A stretch of 12,233 nucleotides of DNA from Dunaliella salina (GCA_002284615.2 MU071226.1:1-12233); one strand, 5' to 3'. Counted from the first letter of the stretch, positions 1-8,445 are shown. Numbers and translations: made by a program. The notes: generated by a model from the letters alone, not told the origin.

Positions 1-527
1 AGTTGTTGAGCAAGCTTCGTGGCACGCTGGTGATTAAGTCCTAGTTGTTTGAATTGCTTCAGGGTATGCTCAGCGTAAATAGTTCCACCTACACCCAGGA
101 GAATAAGGTGAATTGTATCTTTAGCGTGTCATGCTCATTCACTGTCATTACACTTTTAATGTTGTTTAAGCAGGCTATACATTCCACCATGAAAGGTTTT
201 ATGTCCAGAGTCGGCAAAAGCCATCCGACAAGGGACAGGTTCACTCAAGCTCAGGGCTTGGGGTGCGAGTGGACTGCTACTCTGCTTGCTCTTCATGCTG
301 CTGCTTAGCTGTTCTTGGGCTAGCTGCAGAGTGCTGGCTTGGCTGCAGCACACAGAGAATTCTTGGGGCAGACACAGCAGGTGTGGACCAGCTTCACCAG
401 GTTAGCGTTACATCAGGGACAGGGCACCCCTGGCACAAGGCCAGGGATAAAAGAAACGGAGCCAAACCTCAAGGAAAGGAGGAACATAAGGTTGAATAAG
501 AGAGAGAACCCAATAAAACAAACTTAC
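1..527. other. Unassigned region left of the retroelement relic
   Basis: No convincing gene is visible. The frames here are under 90 codons and have no recognisable motif. The region may include the 3' untranslated part of the minus-strand retroelement that ends near 528, but I see no poly(A)/poly(T) tract or target-site duplication that would mark its end. The 13-base word GTTGAGCAAGCTT occurs at 3-15 and again at 953-965, inside the retroelement relic. It is too short to interpret. Confidence 0.5.
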
Positions 528-1280
528 TTAAATAAGGTTACTCATCACACACTCGTTTGTACCATGATTCAGCAATGCCACTAATTTGATGTGACAAGCG
601 CTAATAAGTTTACAAAGGTCTGCATGCTGCTGCTTTGCCGCGTTGGACTGATGCTCTGGCCTTGTGTCTTCGCTGAACTTGATTTCTACTAGGTGCACAT
701 GTCGTTCATTTGCATGAAGTTCATGGGGTTGCCTCATGCGGCTAGTTCTGGTGGTCCTTCGTGAGGAGCTGCACAAAGCGTGATGGGAATGGGTAGGAGA
801 AACATTGTTAGAAGTACGATTGGCATTAAAAGGGGTGATCAGAACAGCATCTGGTCGGCTGGAGTTGAGTCTTTTCCTCTCTGGAAGATTACAAGGGAAG
901 AAGTAAGCAGGTAAAGTTCTGTTTGAGGCATGTGTAGGGAGTTGGAGGTTGTGTTGAGCAAGCTTAAAATCTCTTCCTATGTCTGTGTGTACTAGGCCTG
1001 CCCCTACAGGGCATTTGCTGAGGGCTTTTGTAATCTTTCTGCCTGCAATGTTATGGCGTTCAGTTCTCATGTTGGAGATGATATGGTTTTGTCAGCCAGA
1101 GAGCATGTGTAGCGCGCTGTCCAAATGTTGGCAGCCTGGGAGGGGGCAAGATGGATCAGTTGACCTTTTAAAACGTACTGCATGTTTTTGGTTGTAGAGG
1201 GTGCCTGTGCGTACTGCAGGATGGTACGCTTCACGGGTACAGAGATGTTGGGCATATTTCTGAAGGCATTGCTGGTTTTT
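528..1280 (-). pseudogene. Degenerate C-terminal part of a non-LTR retrotransposon protein (CCHC knuckle plus PD-(D/E)XK-like endonuclease)
   Basis: One minus-strand frame is open from 1280 to the stop at 530-528, except for a single TGA at 1094-1092. Reading 5'->3' it shows a basic segment (RTGTLYNQKHAVRFKRST), then a zinc knuckle C-x4-C-x7-H-x4 (codons 1148, 1133 and 1109) whose fourth ligand position is the TGA. Next come the motif RHN just after an ATG at 1070, SRPDAVLI (residues 71-78 from that ATG) and HVHLVEIK (124-131), followed by an A..QQH stretch (144-149). A CCHC knuckle followed by RHN/RHD and an RPD...ExK signature is the layout of the restriction-like endonuclease domain of R2-type non-LTR retrotransposons; I recall similar ORFs from algal genomes. 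Residues 72-131 enclose a low-complexity Ser/Thr/Arg linker. No reverse transcriptase remains upstream: a TAA at 1283-1281 lies in an A-rich stretch, consistent with 5' truncation. It is a dead copy, or the TGA is a sequencing error. Confidence 0.75.
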
Positions 1281-2600
1281 TTATCTACTTGCAGACCTCA
1301 TTAAAATTGGAGCAAAAAGACTCTGTGGTTGGTGTGATCTCTTCTTTCTACCTCTTCCTTTCCGGTTTTGAAATATGCATGATATCATCGATGCTATAAG
1401 ACAATGATATAAAGTAACTGTATGTGGATTGTCTAACTAATTTTGGGAGTGAGAAATGGGTTGGGAAAAATGGTTGGGAGTGAAAAATGGCCTTGTGCTA
1501 ATGTGGGCCATTTGGTAGTGATCTGAGGCCAGGAGAGTGATCTGGGGTCCTTCAATTTGGGTCATCTTCTTCGGAAACATGTGAATTAACAGAAATAATG
1601 GTCGGCATGGTCAAATTACAGAAACGCAGTATCTTTTGCGAGCATGTCTGGCAAATAGGCCAGACCCCATCTGCGTGTTGAAAGGAAAGTGGAGGGTGCC
1701 TTTCATCGTGATCTTGGGAAAGACTGGCTTCACCCATTCCTTTTGAAATCGCTTGAGTTGCTTCCCTCGCTCGTCATCTGGATTCACACCTGTTGTATCA
1801 GTGCAATCTTCGTCACCACGACATTGAAAGGCTCACAGTGTGCCCCCACGAGTACACTGTAACAATGGGTGAAATGCTATGTATGGGATATGTACATACA
1901 CAGACAGGATAGATGTAGCATCAGCTGCAGGCCTTCCATGGGCAGCCTTTTTACCCTGTCAAGCTTTGCGTACAATATTTCTGATCTGCAACACCCCACT
2001 TCTTTTTCACTTTCCTTTCCATGCATTTGGTGGTAACATCCACCACATGCAGATTCCGCCTTTCTGTTCCTAAACAGCGGCTGCTACAGGAGCCCCGAGC
2101 TACTGAAGAGCAGGCGCCTAGAAGCCTGGCCAGCACGTCTGCCGCATGCCGCATGCTCAAGGGGCTGCCAGGCAAGCACTCTCCATGCTGCTTTGGATTT
2201 GTCAATGCTTATACATCGGAATCAAGCTCTTTGAAATGCAAGTTGACCGGAAAAGTGTCCCTGTTGCGCACAGGAGTAGCCATACAATGATTTTGGCAAA
2301 ATCATTTGACACAGAACATACCCAGGAACTTTAAATACTGTTGACTAGGAAGTGCAGGGGCATCCCAGGGTTCTGTTTGCTTTGCTCCCCTACATGCAAC
2401 GTCCTTGCAAGGACGTCGATCAATGGATCAAAGCAAACGCATGCAAATGTGTAGTTTGCAATTTCTGGAGGTCTGCATCGCATGGTTTTGACTTTTGTGT
2501 AATTGTCTGACCAAATCAGCAAGAAATATAGACCACTACCCACTCTTCATGGAAACTGTGGCATCCTTGGCAGCTGTACCTGGAAATCTTGTAGGCTGTA
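1281..2600. other. Unassigned region with minor repeats
   Basis: No supported gene. I looked on the minus strand for an RNase H or reverse transcriptase continuation of the 528-1280 relic and found none, so the element appears truncated near 1283. The short frames at 1552-1737 (-), 1879-2073 (+), 1951-2205 (-), 2021-2290 (+) and 2331-2543 (-) carry no recognised motif. Short direct repeats occur at 1443-1490. Confidence 0.5.
1443..1490. repeat. Imperfect 31-bp-spaced direct repeat
   Basis: TTGGGAGTGAGAAATGG (1443-1459) recurs as TTGGGAGTGAAAAATGG (1474-1490), 16 of 17 bases identical. A shortened related word, TTGGGAAAAATGG, lies between them at 1461-1473. It looks like local tandem duplication in noncoding DNA. 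Confidence 0.7.
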
Positions 2601-2609
2601 ATGTCAGTA

Positions 2610-2648
2610 TGCCCTCCTTGCTGCTCGATGCTGCCCTCCTTGCTGCTC
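2610..2648. repeat. 17-bp direct repeat with a 22-bp period
   Basis: TGCCCTCCTTGCTGCTC occurs exactly at 2610-2626 and 2632-2648. It is a two-copy tandem duplication of a pyrimidine-rich word. No gene is assigned around it. Confidence 0.8.
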
Positions 2649-3993
2649 CCTGCTTGGAAAAGTCATCTTGACATGATATGTGGATCCAGGGTGCGCTCCT
2701 TCTTGTGGAAGTTATTCCAATTTTCATACAGTAAAATCATTCTTTTCTCAAAAGCTCATTGCTGCATTGCTAATGAACTAAACAGTCTCTTGCCCTGTTT
2801 GAACTATGCATTGCCAGAAAAAAAAAAGGAGCACAGGTGTCTAGCCCTTGCACTCAAGTTGAAATTGCAAGTTTGCACTCTTCCTCAACACATCATTGTC
2901 CATACCATTTACGCCAACATGGCGTGAAGAGTTTGGACATGACGATGGCTTAAAGAACCAGAGTGTGGGTTACCTGCAATTAGAAAGTTGTTGCCATGTT
3001 CATGCTTAAATGTCAGATCCACCAGGAATATGTTTGCCTCAAACATACGAAAAAAACTTTTGTAGTCACGGTTGTGGCAAGATCCTTTTTTTCAGCCATT
3101 CAGTTTGCTGCTCAGCTTAAGGGGCCTGCCAAACAAGGTAAACCCATATTTGAATGATTCTTTGTTACGTCTGCCTGCTTCAGCTCTTCATTTTCAGAGG
3201 GCTGCTGGGGAAAGGGGGGTGGGGGGCGCTGGGCATGCAGCAGTGGACAGCAGGAGAAAGAGAATCCGATTGTCCAGGAGTATGGCAGACAAACCCCCAA
3301 TTCCTCAAAGGCTGTGTTTCTGGATCTTTTCTAGGCTAGCTGTGCCAAGTGTAGGTTTTGAGGGCCTTTTGGTGAGGCCTCTGAACTTTCCAGTCAGGGG
3401 TACTTTTCTTAGTGCACGCGGCCTCTGGCTTGTATCAACTATTGCTTTCTTTTCCTTTTCTTTTCCTTTCCAGGAACAGCTGCATACCCACATGGAAAAG
3501 AGTGAAGGGACACATGCAGATTAAACTCTCTAGTCATGGGAAAATGATTCTGAAACTTTATTTATCGGTTCACGCCATGAAAAAAAAGTAGAAGTCTGCG
3601 CTGGACAGTATCCAGGGTGCAGCAAGGGAAGACTCAATTGTTAGCGCTGACACAAATTGTTAGCCTCACCAGCTATCCTAAAGAGAAATTTTGAAGGCCC
3701 ATGGAGGTCCGGTGAGTTATTGGCCGTAAGTCCAGGCGTGTGTCTTGCCCTCCTGTAAACTAAGCCCGTCCAGTGGCCCCTGCCCCCGATTCTCTCTTGA
3801 AGGGATCTTTGCTTTGGTGTATTTGTTTTACAAATTCAGATTTTAGTCTTATAAATTTTGTGAAGGATTTGGCAGCATGGCAGTGCAGGTTTGTTGCAAG
3901 TTGACATTTTTTCATTTTTTGTATAATTCAAAAATTGTCACGGATAAACCAAGTCCATAGATCGTATCAATTGTGAATTGGTTGCAGATCGTG
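2649..3993. other. Unassigned region; one polypyrimidine-AG acceptor-like site
   Basis: No supported gene. The longest plus frame is 3072-3524 (150 codons, TTG or later start), with no recognised domain. Inside it, 3443-3473 is a nearly pure pyrimidine tract ending in CAG, which looks like a 3' splice site. The following frame stops at 3522-3524 after about 16 codons, so it could be a short terminal exon. I could not pair it with a convincing upstream exon. Low-complexity T runs are common to about 3950. Confidence 0.4.
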
Positions 3994-4512
3994 TCAGCAA
4001 CTATCAATAAGGATGATAATGTGTAATGTGACCCTCTTGATTAGTTGTGCGCCTCTGAGAGTTTTGGCGCGCAGATCCTTGATTGTGATGTAACCCTGGC
4101 TGCTGCCAACTGAATCATAAGGTTTGCAAAGAATCTTATACACCTCTGCACATAGTTGCTCCTTGCGTGTATTTCCCACATGGTTTGGTCCACAGCATTG
4201 CAGCATTGCGCTCAAATAATCCAATCTTGCAAGCCATCTTTGCTGTAAGTACCTACTTTTTACTGTTGAGTGCTGAGTTGCAGACACAAAAGGCATGCCT
4301 CAGACGCCTGGCATGCCTTCTGTCCAGCTCCAATCTGCGAAAAATCTGTGATGGCTACGGATTCTGGAGCTAGACAAAAGGCATGGGCGCATCCATGTCA
4401 TCCTTTTTTTTGGCAGAGGTGTAGTCATCACAGTTTTGCATTCACGGCAATGGGCGCGCTCAATAAGCTTGGCTTCATAAATAGGATGCGTGGTGATCTG
4501 GGGACTTTGCCA
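3994..4512 (-). pseudogene. Candidate decayed coding segment, family not recognised
   Basis: A single minus-strand frame is open from 4512 to the TGA at 3996-3994, interrupted only by TGA at 4302-4300. The first 70 codons include a C-x2-C pair (codons 4449 and 4440, context AHCRECK), a basic stretch (PLPKKRMTWMR) and an aromatic-acidic stretch (RFFADWSWTEG). After the stop, about 100 codons continue with QRWLARLDYLSAML and a segment (YDSVGSSQGYITIKDL) that faintly resembles a degenerate EF-hand loop. A TGA at 4515-4513 and further stops close the frame upstream; another minus frame (4736-4428) overlaps its start. An acceptor-like GTACTTACAG precedes the RWLARL codons near 4247, so the 3' half could be an exon instead. 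Openness over about 170 codons with one stop is suggestive, not decisive. I do not know the family. Confidence 0.35.
4290..4319. repeat. Perfect 10-bp inverted repeat (stem-loop)
   Basis: AAGGCATGCC (4290-4299) and its exact reverse complement GGCATGCCTT (4310-4319) are separated by 10 nt. Each arm contains the palindrome GGCATGCC. The structure lies inside the candidate minus-strand coding segment and spans its in-frame TGA. It is not followed by a U run, so I do not call it a terminator. Confidence 0.75.
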
Positions 4513-4515
4513 TCA

Positions 4516-5110
4516 GATCTGTAAGGAAACATAAACTCAGGGGAGGCCAAATAGTGCACATGACATCTCTCAAATAGACTAAGTGGCTTGGATGCCCGAG
4601 TGTAGCGGGTGTTGCTTGAACTAATTTCTTGAAAGACAGGAGGTTTTATAGCCTTCCTGTTTTGCGAGAAATTATTCCAAGCGACACACTTTTGATGGAA
4701 AAAGTCCAATAAGGTTTTGGCCTCGCACAAAGCCAATTGTTTGGTTACAGCAGAGCAGCCCTGTTCTCTGGCCCTCTTTTTTTACTTTGTTTGCACCCCT
4801 CTATTCTCCCTTCCTTGTCTGTCTTTCATTCTCCAAATCCAGTCTTCTGGTATGTATGCATTTATGTGCCAGAGGACGCTTTATTCTTTCTGCACTGGAG
4901 ACCATCTTCTCTTGCAACGTTCTGTAAGCTGCTGGAGAGGACCAAAGGAAACCAAATTTTTTTGTTCCAATCCATTGACTGCCCTGTGTCACCAAGGACC
5001 CTCTCTTGACAACAAGCAAGGCATGCATGCGGTGGGGTCTGCCTGATAAACACTTACTTTTGGAGGCTAAGGGAACTAAAATAAGGAGTTTAATTCCCAA
5101 AATAAGGAGC
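4516..5110. other. Unassigned region
   Basis: Overlapping short frames exist on both strands: 4428-4736 (-), 4717-5046 (+), 4737-5009 (+) and the first half of a 201-codon minus frame at 4801-5406. None shows a motif I recognise. An 11-base word AAAATAAGGAG is repeated at 5078-5088 and 5099-5109, just before the minisatellite. Confidence 0.4.
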
Positions 5111-5120
5111 GTGCAACATT

Positions 5121-5296
5121 GGATGCTAGCTTTCCTTGTGGACGTTTGCCCCTTCTCCCCTGTCCTGCAACTTGTGGATGCTACCTTTCCTTGTGGACAA
5201 TTGCCCCTTCTCCTTTGTCCTTTCCTTGTGGACCTTGCCCCTCCCCTTTTGTCCTTCCTTGTGGACCTTGCCCCTCCCCTTTTGCCTTTCCTTGTG
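5121..5296. repeat. Minisatellite with a 33-bp core unit, five imperfect copies
   Basis: The anchor CCTTGTGG recurs at 5134, 5189, 5224, 5257 and 5290. The last three intervals are 35, 33 and 33 bp. The inner units read TTCCTTGTGGACC followed by TTGCCCCTCCCCTTTTG. The first two units also carry a GGATGCTA(G/C)C leader (5121 and 5176), which appears alone again at 5418. Because 33 is a multiple of three, the array stays open on both strands. The minus frame 5406-4801 reads STRKDKRGGAR-type basic repeats and the plus frame 5006-5437 reads FLVDLAPPLL-type repeats. I treat this as a repeat array; the reading frames may be incidental. Confidence 0.85.
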
Positions 5297-5499
5297 GGCT
5301 TGTGTGTTCTTTTCTCAGGAGCCCAGCCCCTTTTTGCCGGTATCATGTTCATGAACGAGCAGAGGCCCTTATGGGAAATCGCCATTTCCTTGGGTCGATG
5401 TAACAAAAAAAACTTATGGATGCTAGCTTCAACTTAAACTGGCCCTTACCTGACAACAAGCACAGTTTGAGATTCAGATTAGCCCCTTTTTTGTCACAG

Positions 5500-5700
5500 A
5501 GCACAGATGAAGCCTCAGCTTTCTGTTAATATGGTGAAAGCTTTCCCCCTGCATTTCTGCCCACAAAACAAGACCCTCGCAAAAAAGCATGCCCCATGAG
5601 GAACACCACTCACCTCTTAGCCATGGAAGTCTACGAATGACTTGCTTCATGTCCGCATAGAAGCACGTGCGCAAAAGGGATGTCCAAAACTGACAGAACT
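5500..5700. repeat. Diverged segmental duplication, copy A
   Basis: 5500-5546 matches 6087-6133 at 41 of 47 positions without gaps (AGCACAGATG...GAAAGCTTTCC). A second shared block, GCGCAAAAGGGATGTCC... at 5670-5700, matches 6190-6221. The two blocks are 170 bp apart here and 103 bp apart in copy B, so an indel separates the copies. The minus-strand frames across the first block also align (RLHLCS shared), but no known protein is evident. Confidence 0.75.
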
Positions 5701-5830
5701 CCACTCAAGAGAAGATCCTGATGTATGTTTCCTGTTCCTGGAAAATTTGAATCCTGATGTATGTTTCCTGCTCCTGAAAAATTTGAACAGAATACCTACG
5801 TTGTTGGAAACCAAAAAAGAGAAATTATGA
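5642..5830 (+). CDS. Short hypothetical frame containing a 12-residue tandem repeat
   Basis: This 62-codon plus-strand frame starts with a non-ATG codon, so the start is uncertain. It contains an exact-period 36-bp duplication that reads PDVCFLFLENLN and PDVCFLLLKNLN, then ends in a lysine-rich tail. The first 19 codons overlap copy A of a segmental duplication. There is no recognised domain, splice signal or upstream promoter. It may simply be a noncoding duplication that keeps frame because its period is a multiple of three. Confidence 0.12.
   Translation: MLHVRIEARAQKGCPKLTELHSREDPDVCFLFLENLNPDVCFLLLKNLNRIPTLLETKKEKL
5717..5788. repeat. 36-bp tandem duplication
   Basis: Two adjacent copies, 5717-5752 and 5753-5788, each begin CCTGATGTATGTTTCCTG and end AATTTGAA plus one base. 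They differ at only a few positions. The event looks recent relative to the surrounding divergence. Confidence 0.9.
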
Positions 5831-6086
5831 ACGCGCGCTTATCACCTGCAAGGCTCTGTAGGCAGCTGATGTCGTGGCCCCTCCTCCTCTTCAATCTCCT
5901 TGTTGATCAGCTTTCTCTGAGACAATGAGAGGCAAAACAAAAATGGTGAAAAGTCCACTTTCCTTTCACAATAGCTGGTTGGTGTCCATTTGAGAGACAC
6001 TTTATCACCCATTTCCACATTTTTTCGTGCTTCCTCACAACACATCAGTACATTCACAAATCCAGATCACCCCCTCATTGACCAGG

Positions 6087-6221
6087 AGCACAGATGGAGC
6101 CTCATTTCTCTGTTAGTATGCTGAAAGCTTTCCTTGCACATATGATTTTCCTCAAAATGGAAGCACAATGCACAAAAGGGACACAAGGGCACAAAAGGGA
6201 CATTCGAAACTGATGTGAACA
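6087..6221. repeat. Diverged segmental duplication, copy B
   Basis: Partner of 5500-5700. It contains the 47-bp matching block (6087-6133) and the CACAAAAGGGACA block, which is itself repeated within this copy (6170-6182 and 6191-6203), separated by a short AGGG-containing spacer. The internal repeat is absent from copy A. Confidence 0.75.
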
Positions 6222-6901
6222 CAGAGTATTTGCATGCCCGAGAGGCCTGGACCTTGCTTAGTACCATTGGTCACAATTTCAACAATGACTGAATTCTGAT
6301 TTCAGCAAACATTTCAGCAAACATTCAGTTGCTGTCGGACTTTGTGGGGCGCCTTGCCTGTAGAATATCTCCGAGGCAGAGAATGGCTTTCTTGTTCATT
6401 TTCAAAAACATGTGAATTTGCGTTTTTGCACTGCCGATTGCATTCCCGGGTACAGAGGCAGCTCCTACCTCGAGCTCGACTTCGAGGCGAGCGGTCGGCC
6501 CCAGATTCTTACGCTACAGCTACAGAAGTATATTTTTGGGTTCCCAAGACTTGAGCAAATGGGAAGACGAAAAGTTTTTAAGCAACTTGGTGTACATTGG
6601 ACGTCTACCGTCTACCGTCTTGGTCTCCCATCCCGCACCTGAGTCAAAGCAAATAAAAATGAATTGTGAATTTTTTCGTTGTCAGCATCTGATTTCAGGG
6701 GGCTCGCAACATTGATTGAATTAAGGGGAGCAACTGCAGCTATACGAAGCAGTCATGGAAAGTTTTGGGCTGTTATGTCAGGAAATGTTTTTGAGACGGT
6801 CACGTCATGCTCTATCTCTTGGTGAAGGACACGGTCAACGCCTCTTCACAAGAGGTGACATGGCAAGCCCCATAGACCCGCAATGAGAAAAATAGTCCAG
6901 C
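6222..6901. other. Unassigned region with two micro-duplications
   Basis: ATTTCAGCAAAC is exactly repeated at 6299-6310 and 6311-6322. CGTCTAC is repeated two and a half times at 6602-6620. Two overlapping plus frames (6342-6554 and 6412-6642) cover a GC-richer patch around 6440-6520 but show no motif I recognise. A patch containing CTCGAGCTCGACTTCGAG near 6469-6486 is unusually rich in CpG for this window. Confidence 0.4.
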
Positions 6902-7549
6902 ATGCTTTGCACTCCCAAGAAGGAGAAACATCAAGTGCAGCAAAAGAAGGGAGCTGCCCTGAAGTCCTCGAAGCGCACGAGCGTCCCTGTTGAGGAGAAG
7001 GATGAGGAGCAGCAGCAAAAGCCCACAGGTTTGCTCCCATCCTATTCTCATGTTCCAGTAGAGATATTTTCATGAAAAGGGAGGAGCAAGAAGTTTTGAA
7101 CCCGGAAGATGGCGGAGGAGAGAAAGCATGCTGCAGTCCTCGACAAGGCTTTTGTGTGTGCAAACCCTGACCTGAACCACCAGGGAAGGAAGAGCAAGGG
7201 AAGCCGGCAAGCGACAGCTCCCCTGAAATTCAAGTCAAAAGCCCGGTGAGAACACATGTGTGGAGTGGAGCTGCCATGCATTTGCCATCAGAAGTTTGCA
7301 GCGTAGAACATTCCGCTCCGCACCCATCCGCTCTCATGTTGGCCTTCACATTGGTTACCATCTGCGGCTCACAGGCCTACAACACAATCCAACATGGTAA
7401 AGAAGGCGAACAGCTCAGCAAGCCAGCACCTCAGCAACCTCAACAACCTGACACGCCTGCCATCAGGTACAGTACAGCAGTCCCAGGCCTTCAAGCACAC
7501 GCGAACACAGGACAACATCCTTTTTTCAAATATGTTGAGTGAAGGCTGA
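6902..7549 (+). CDS. Hypothetical three-exon gene model, Lys/Gln-rich product
   Basis: Proposed exons are 6902-7028, 7137-7245 and 7375-7549, joined by GT...AG introns of 108 and 129 nt. The summed exon length is 411 nt and the frame is kept (phase 1, then phase 2), giving 136 codons and a TGA stop. Exon 1 begins ATG and is rich in Lys, Glu and Gln (EEKDEEQQQK). Exon 2 carries GRKSKGSRQ. Exon 3 carries SQHLSNLNNLTRL. The second donor, CG/GTGAGA, is good; the first, ACAG/GTTTGC, is weak, and its acceptor GCTGCAG has little pyrimidine tract. A TAG lies three codons upstream of the ATG, so exon 1 might also begin at an AG acceptor there. Purine-rich sequence favours Lys/Glu in any frame, which weakens the argument. 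An alternative is an isolated ORF 7109-7249 starting in AAGATGG. Confidence 0.28.
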
Positions 7550-7565
7550 GACAGGCTGAAGTGAA

Positions 7566-7912
7566 ATGTTGAGGAAATTTGGAGATTTACTAGATGGCTT
7601 TGCCTTGGCTCTGGAGAGAGCTTCCAGGGCAGCATTTGAGAGCCTTCTGTAGGACAGCACTTGAGAGACTTCTGACTGGGTAGGTGTTCTTGACTCGGTC
7701 TTTGATGGTTATTTATGTTCAGTATGGTTTTGAAATGTTTGCGTGAATCATTATTTGTGCACCTGTACAGATTTGATGTACCGCTTGAATGCCCAAACCT
7801 TTCAGATGGACATCAAATGAGGCAAATGGACAGCTCTCAAGAACTTTATTCCAATCAGTGTACCTTGACCAATCGCTGCCAGGCTTGCTTGCACTTTTAT
7901 TGCACATATTGA
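7566..7912 (+). CDS. Hypothetical two-exon frame
   Basis: Candidate exons are 7566-7648 (ATG start, MLRKFGDLLDGFALALERAS) and 7771-7912 (ends TGA), joined by a 122-nt intron with donor CT/GTAGGA and acceptor ACCTGTACAG. The phases match (2 to 2), giving 74 codons. The donor lies inside a 25-bp tandem duplication. A competing plus frame runs 7789-8094 through the same bases, and a further segment at 7976-8120 can be spliced by a 62-nt intron (7976-8037) into a frame ending at 8118-8120. These models exclude each other in part, and none has a recognised domain. Confidence 0.18.
7631..7674. repeat. 25-bp tandem duplication
   Basis: AGCATTTGAGAGCCTTCTG (7631-7649) recurs as AGCACTTGAGAGACTTCTG (7656-7674), 17 of 19 bases identical. 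Confidence 0.8.
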
Positions 7913-7975
7913 TACAGGTAAGGGGGTCCTGCGACAGTGCTCCTTACTGTACACTCGCGTCCAGAAGTGCTTTCG

Positions 7976-8037
7976 GTACAGGGGCTAGCTATCTACTGGA
8001 TAGAACGGAAGTAAAGAGCATTTTCTCCTCTTTGCAG
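7976..8037 (+). other. Candidate 62-nt intron
   Basis: The segment begins GTACAG and ends in a pyrimidine-rich TTTTCTCCTCTTTGCAG, a good 3' splice site. Removing it joins a frame reading CSLLYTRVQKCFR to one reading FNIFKLIQEIW that stops at 8118-8120. The same bases are also open unspliced in the 7789-8094 frame, so the intron call rests on the acceptor quality and size only. Confidence 0.25.
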
Positions 8038-8329
8038 CTTCAACATTTTCAAGCTCATCCAGGAAATTTGGCTTGGATCAATTCAAATTCCTGACAGTAC
8101 CTTGATTAACCAGACAGCTTAACATAAAAGGTCCAGGTATTGTTAATGTAATGCTCAAGCTGTTGCAGAAAAACATAATCGACAATTCAGACTCCCTTGC
8201 TTTCATTACTGTCAAATTTTTTGTGTATACTCCTTTTCTTTTAAGGCGATTGAGGTACCGTCATATGAGCCAGGTAAGCCATGCAGGTTATGTTCTGATC
8301 CACCAACACCAACCAATTCTGAGTGTGCC

Positions 8330-8445
8330 GGACTTTCATTTGGGAGCATCTGAACATGTGTGCATGCTCAAATTTTGCGGGAGGGTCTATCATGTTGTGG
8401 GGCCACTCTGTGACAGAGCAGGCAATGTCCATGCCAAGCTGGCGT
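8330..8445 (+). mobile_element. Possible Helitron replication-protein fragment
   Basis: In the plus frame running 8151-8558, codons 8370-8408 read KFCGRVYHVVGPL and are followed by HAKLA. The helitron-like N-terminal domain of Helitron Rep/helicase proteins typically contains a motif of the form F-x-I-x-G-x-(V/L)-Y-H-x-x-G-P/S-L, followed by a basic stretch and A-Q-L-Y. The upstream residues (HLGASEHVCML) are loosely compatible with that domain. The downstream (A)QLY-(I/F)-D part is not seen, nor are the Rep catalytic HUH motif or any helicase motif. A minus-strand frame also covers this DNA. The match is from memory and short. Confidence 0.28.

Noticed and set aside
1092..1094. UGA as a sense codon (Cys or Trp) because the retroelement frame and the 3994-4512 frame each have a lone TGA
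   Set aside because: Two decayed frames are weak evidence. One site would need Cys and the other has no clear expected residue. Ordinary pseudogenisation explains both.
4801..5406. A 201-codon minus frame as a genuine RGG-repeat RNA-binding protein gene
   Set aside because: The repetitive part is explained by the minisatellite, the flanking codons show no domain, and the opposite strand is open too. I kept only the repeat as a feature.
6812..7051. Leucine-rich minus frame as a membrane or signal-peptide protein
   Set aside because: The poly-Leu stretches are the antisense of purine-rich GAG/CAG codons on the plus strand.
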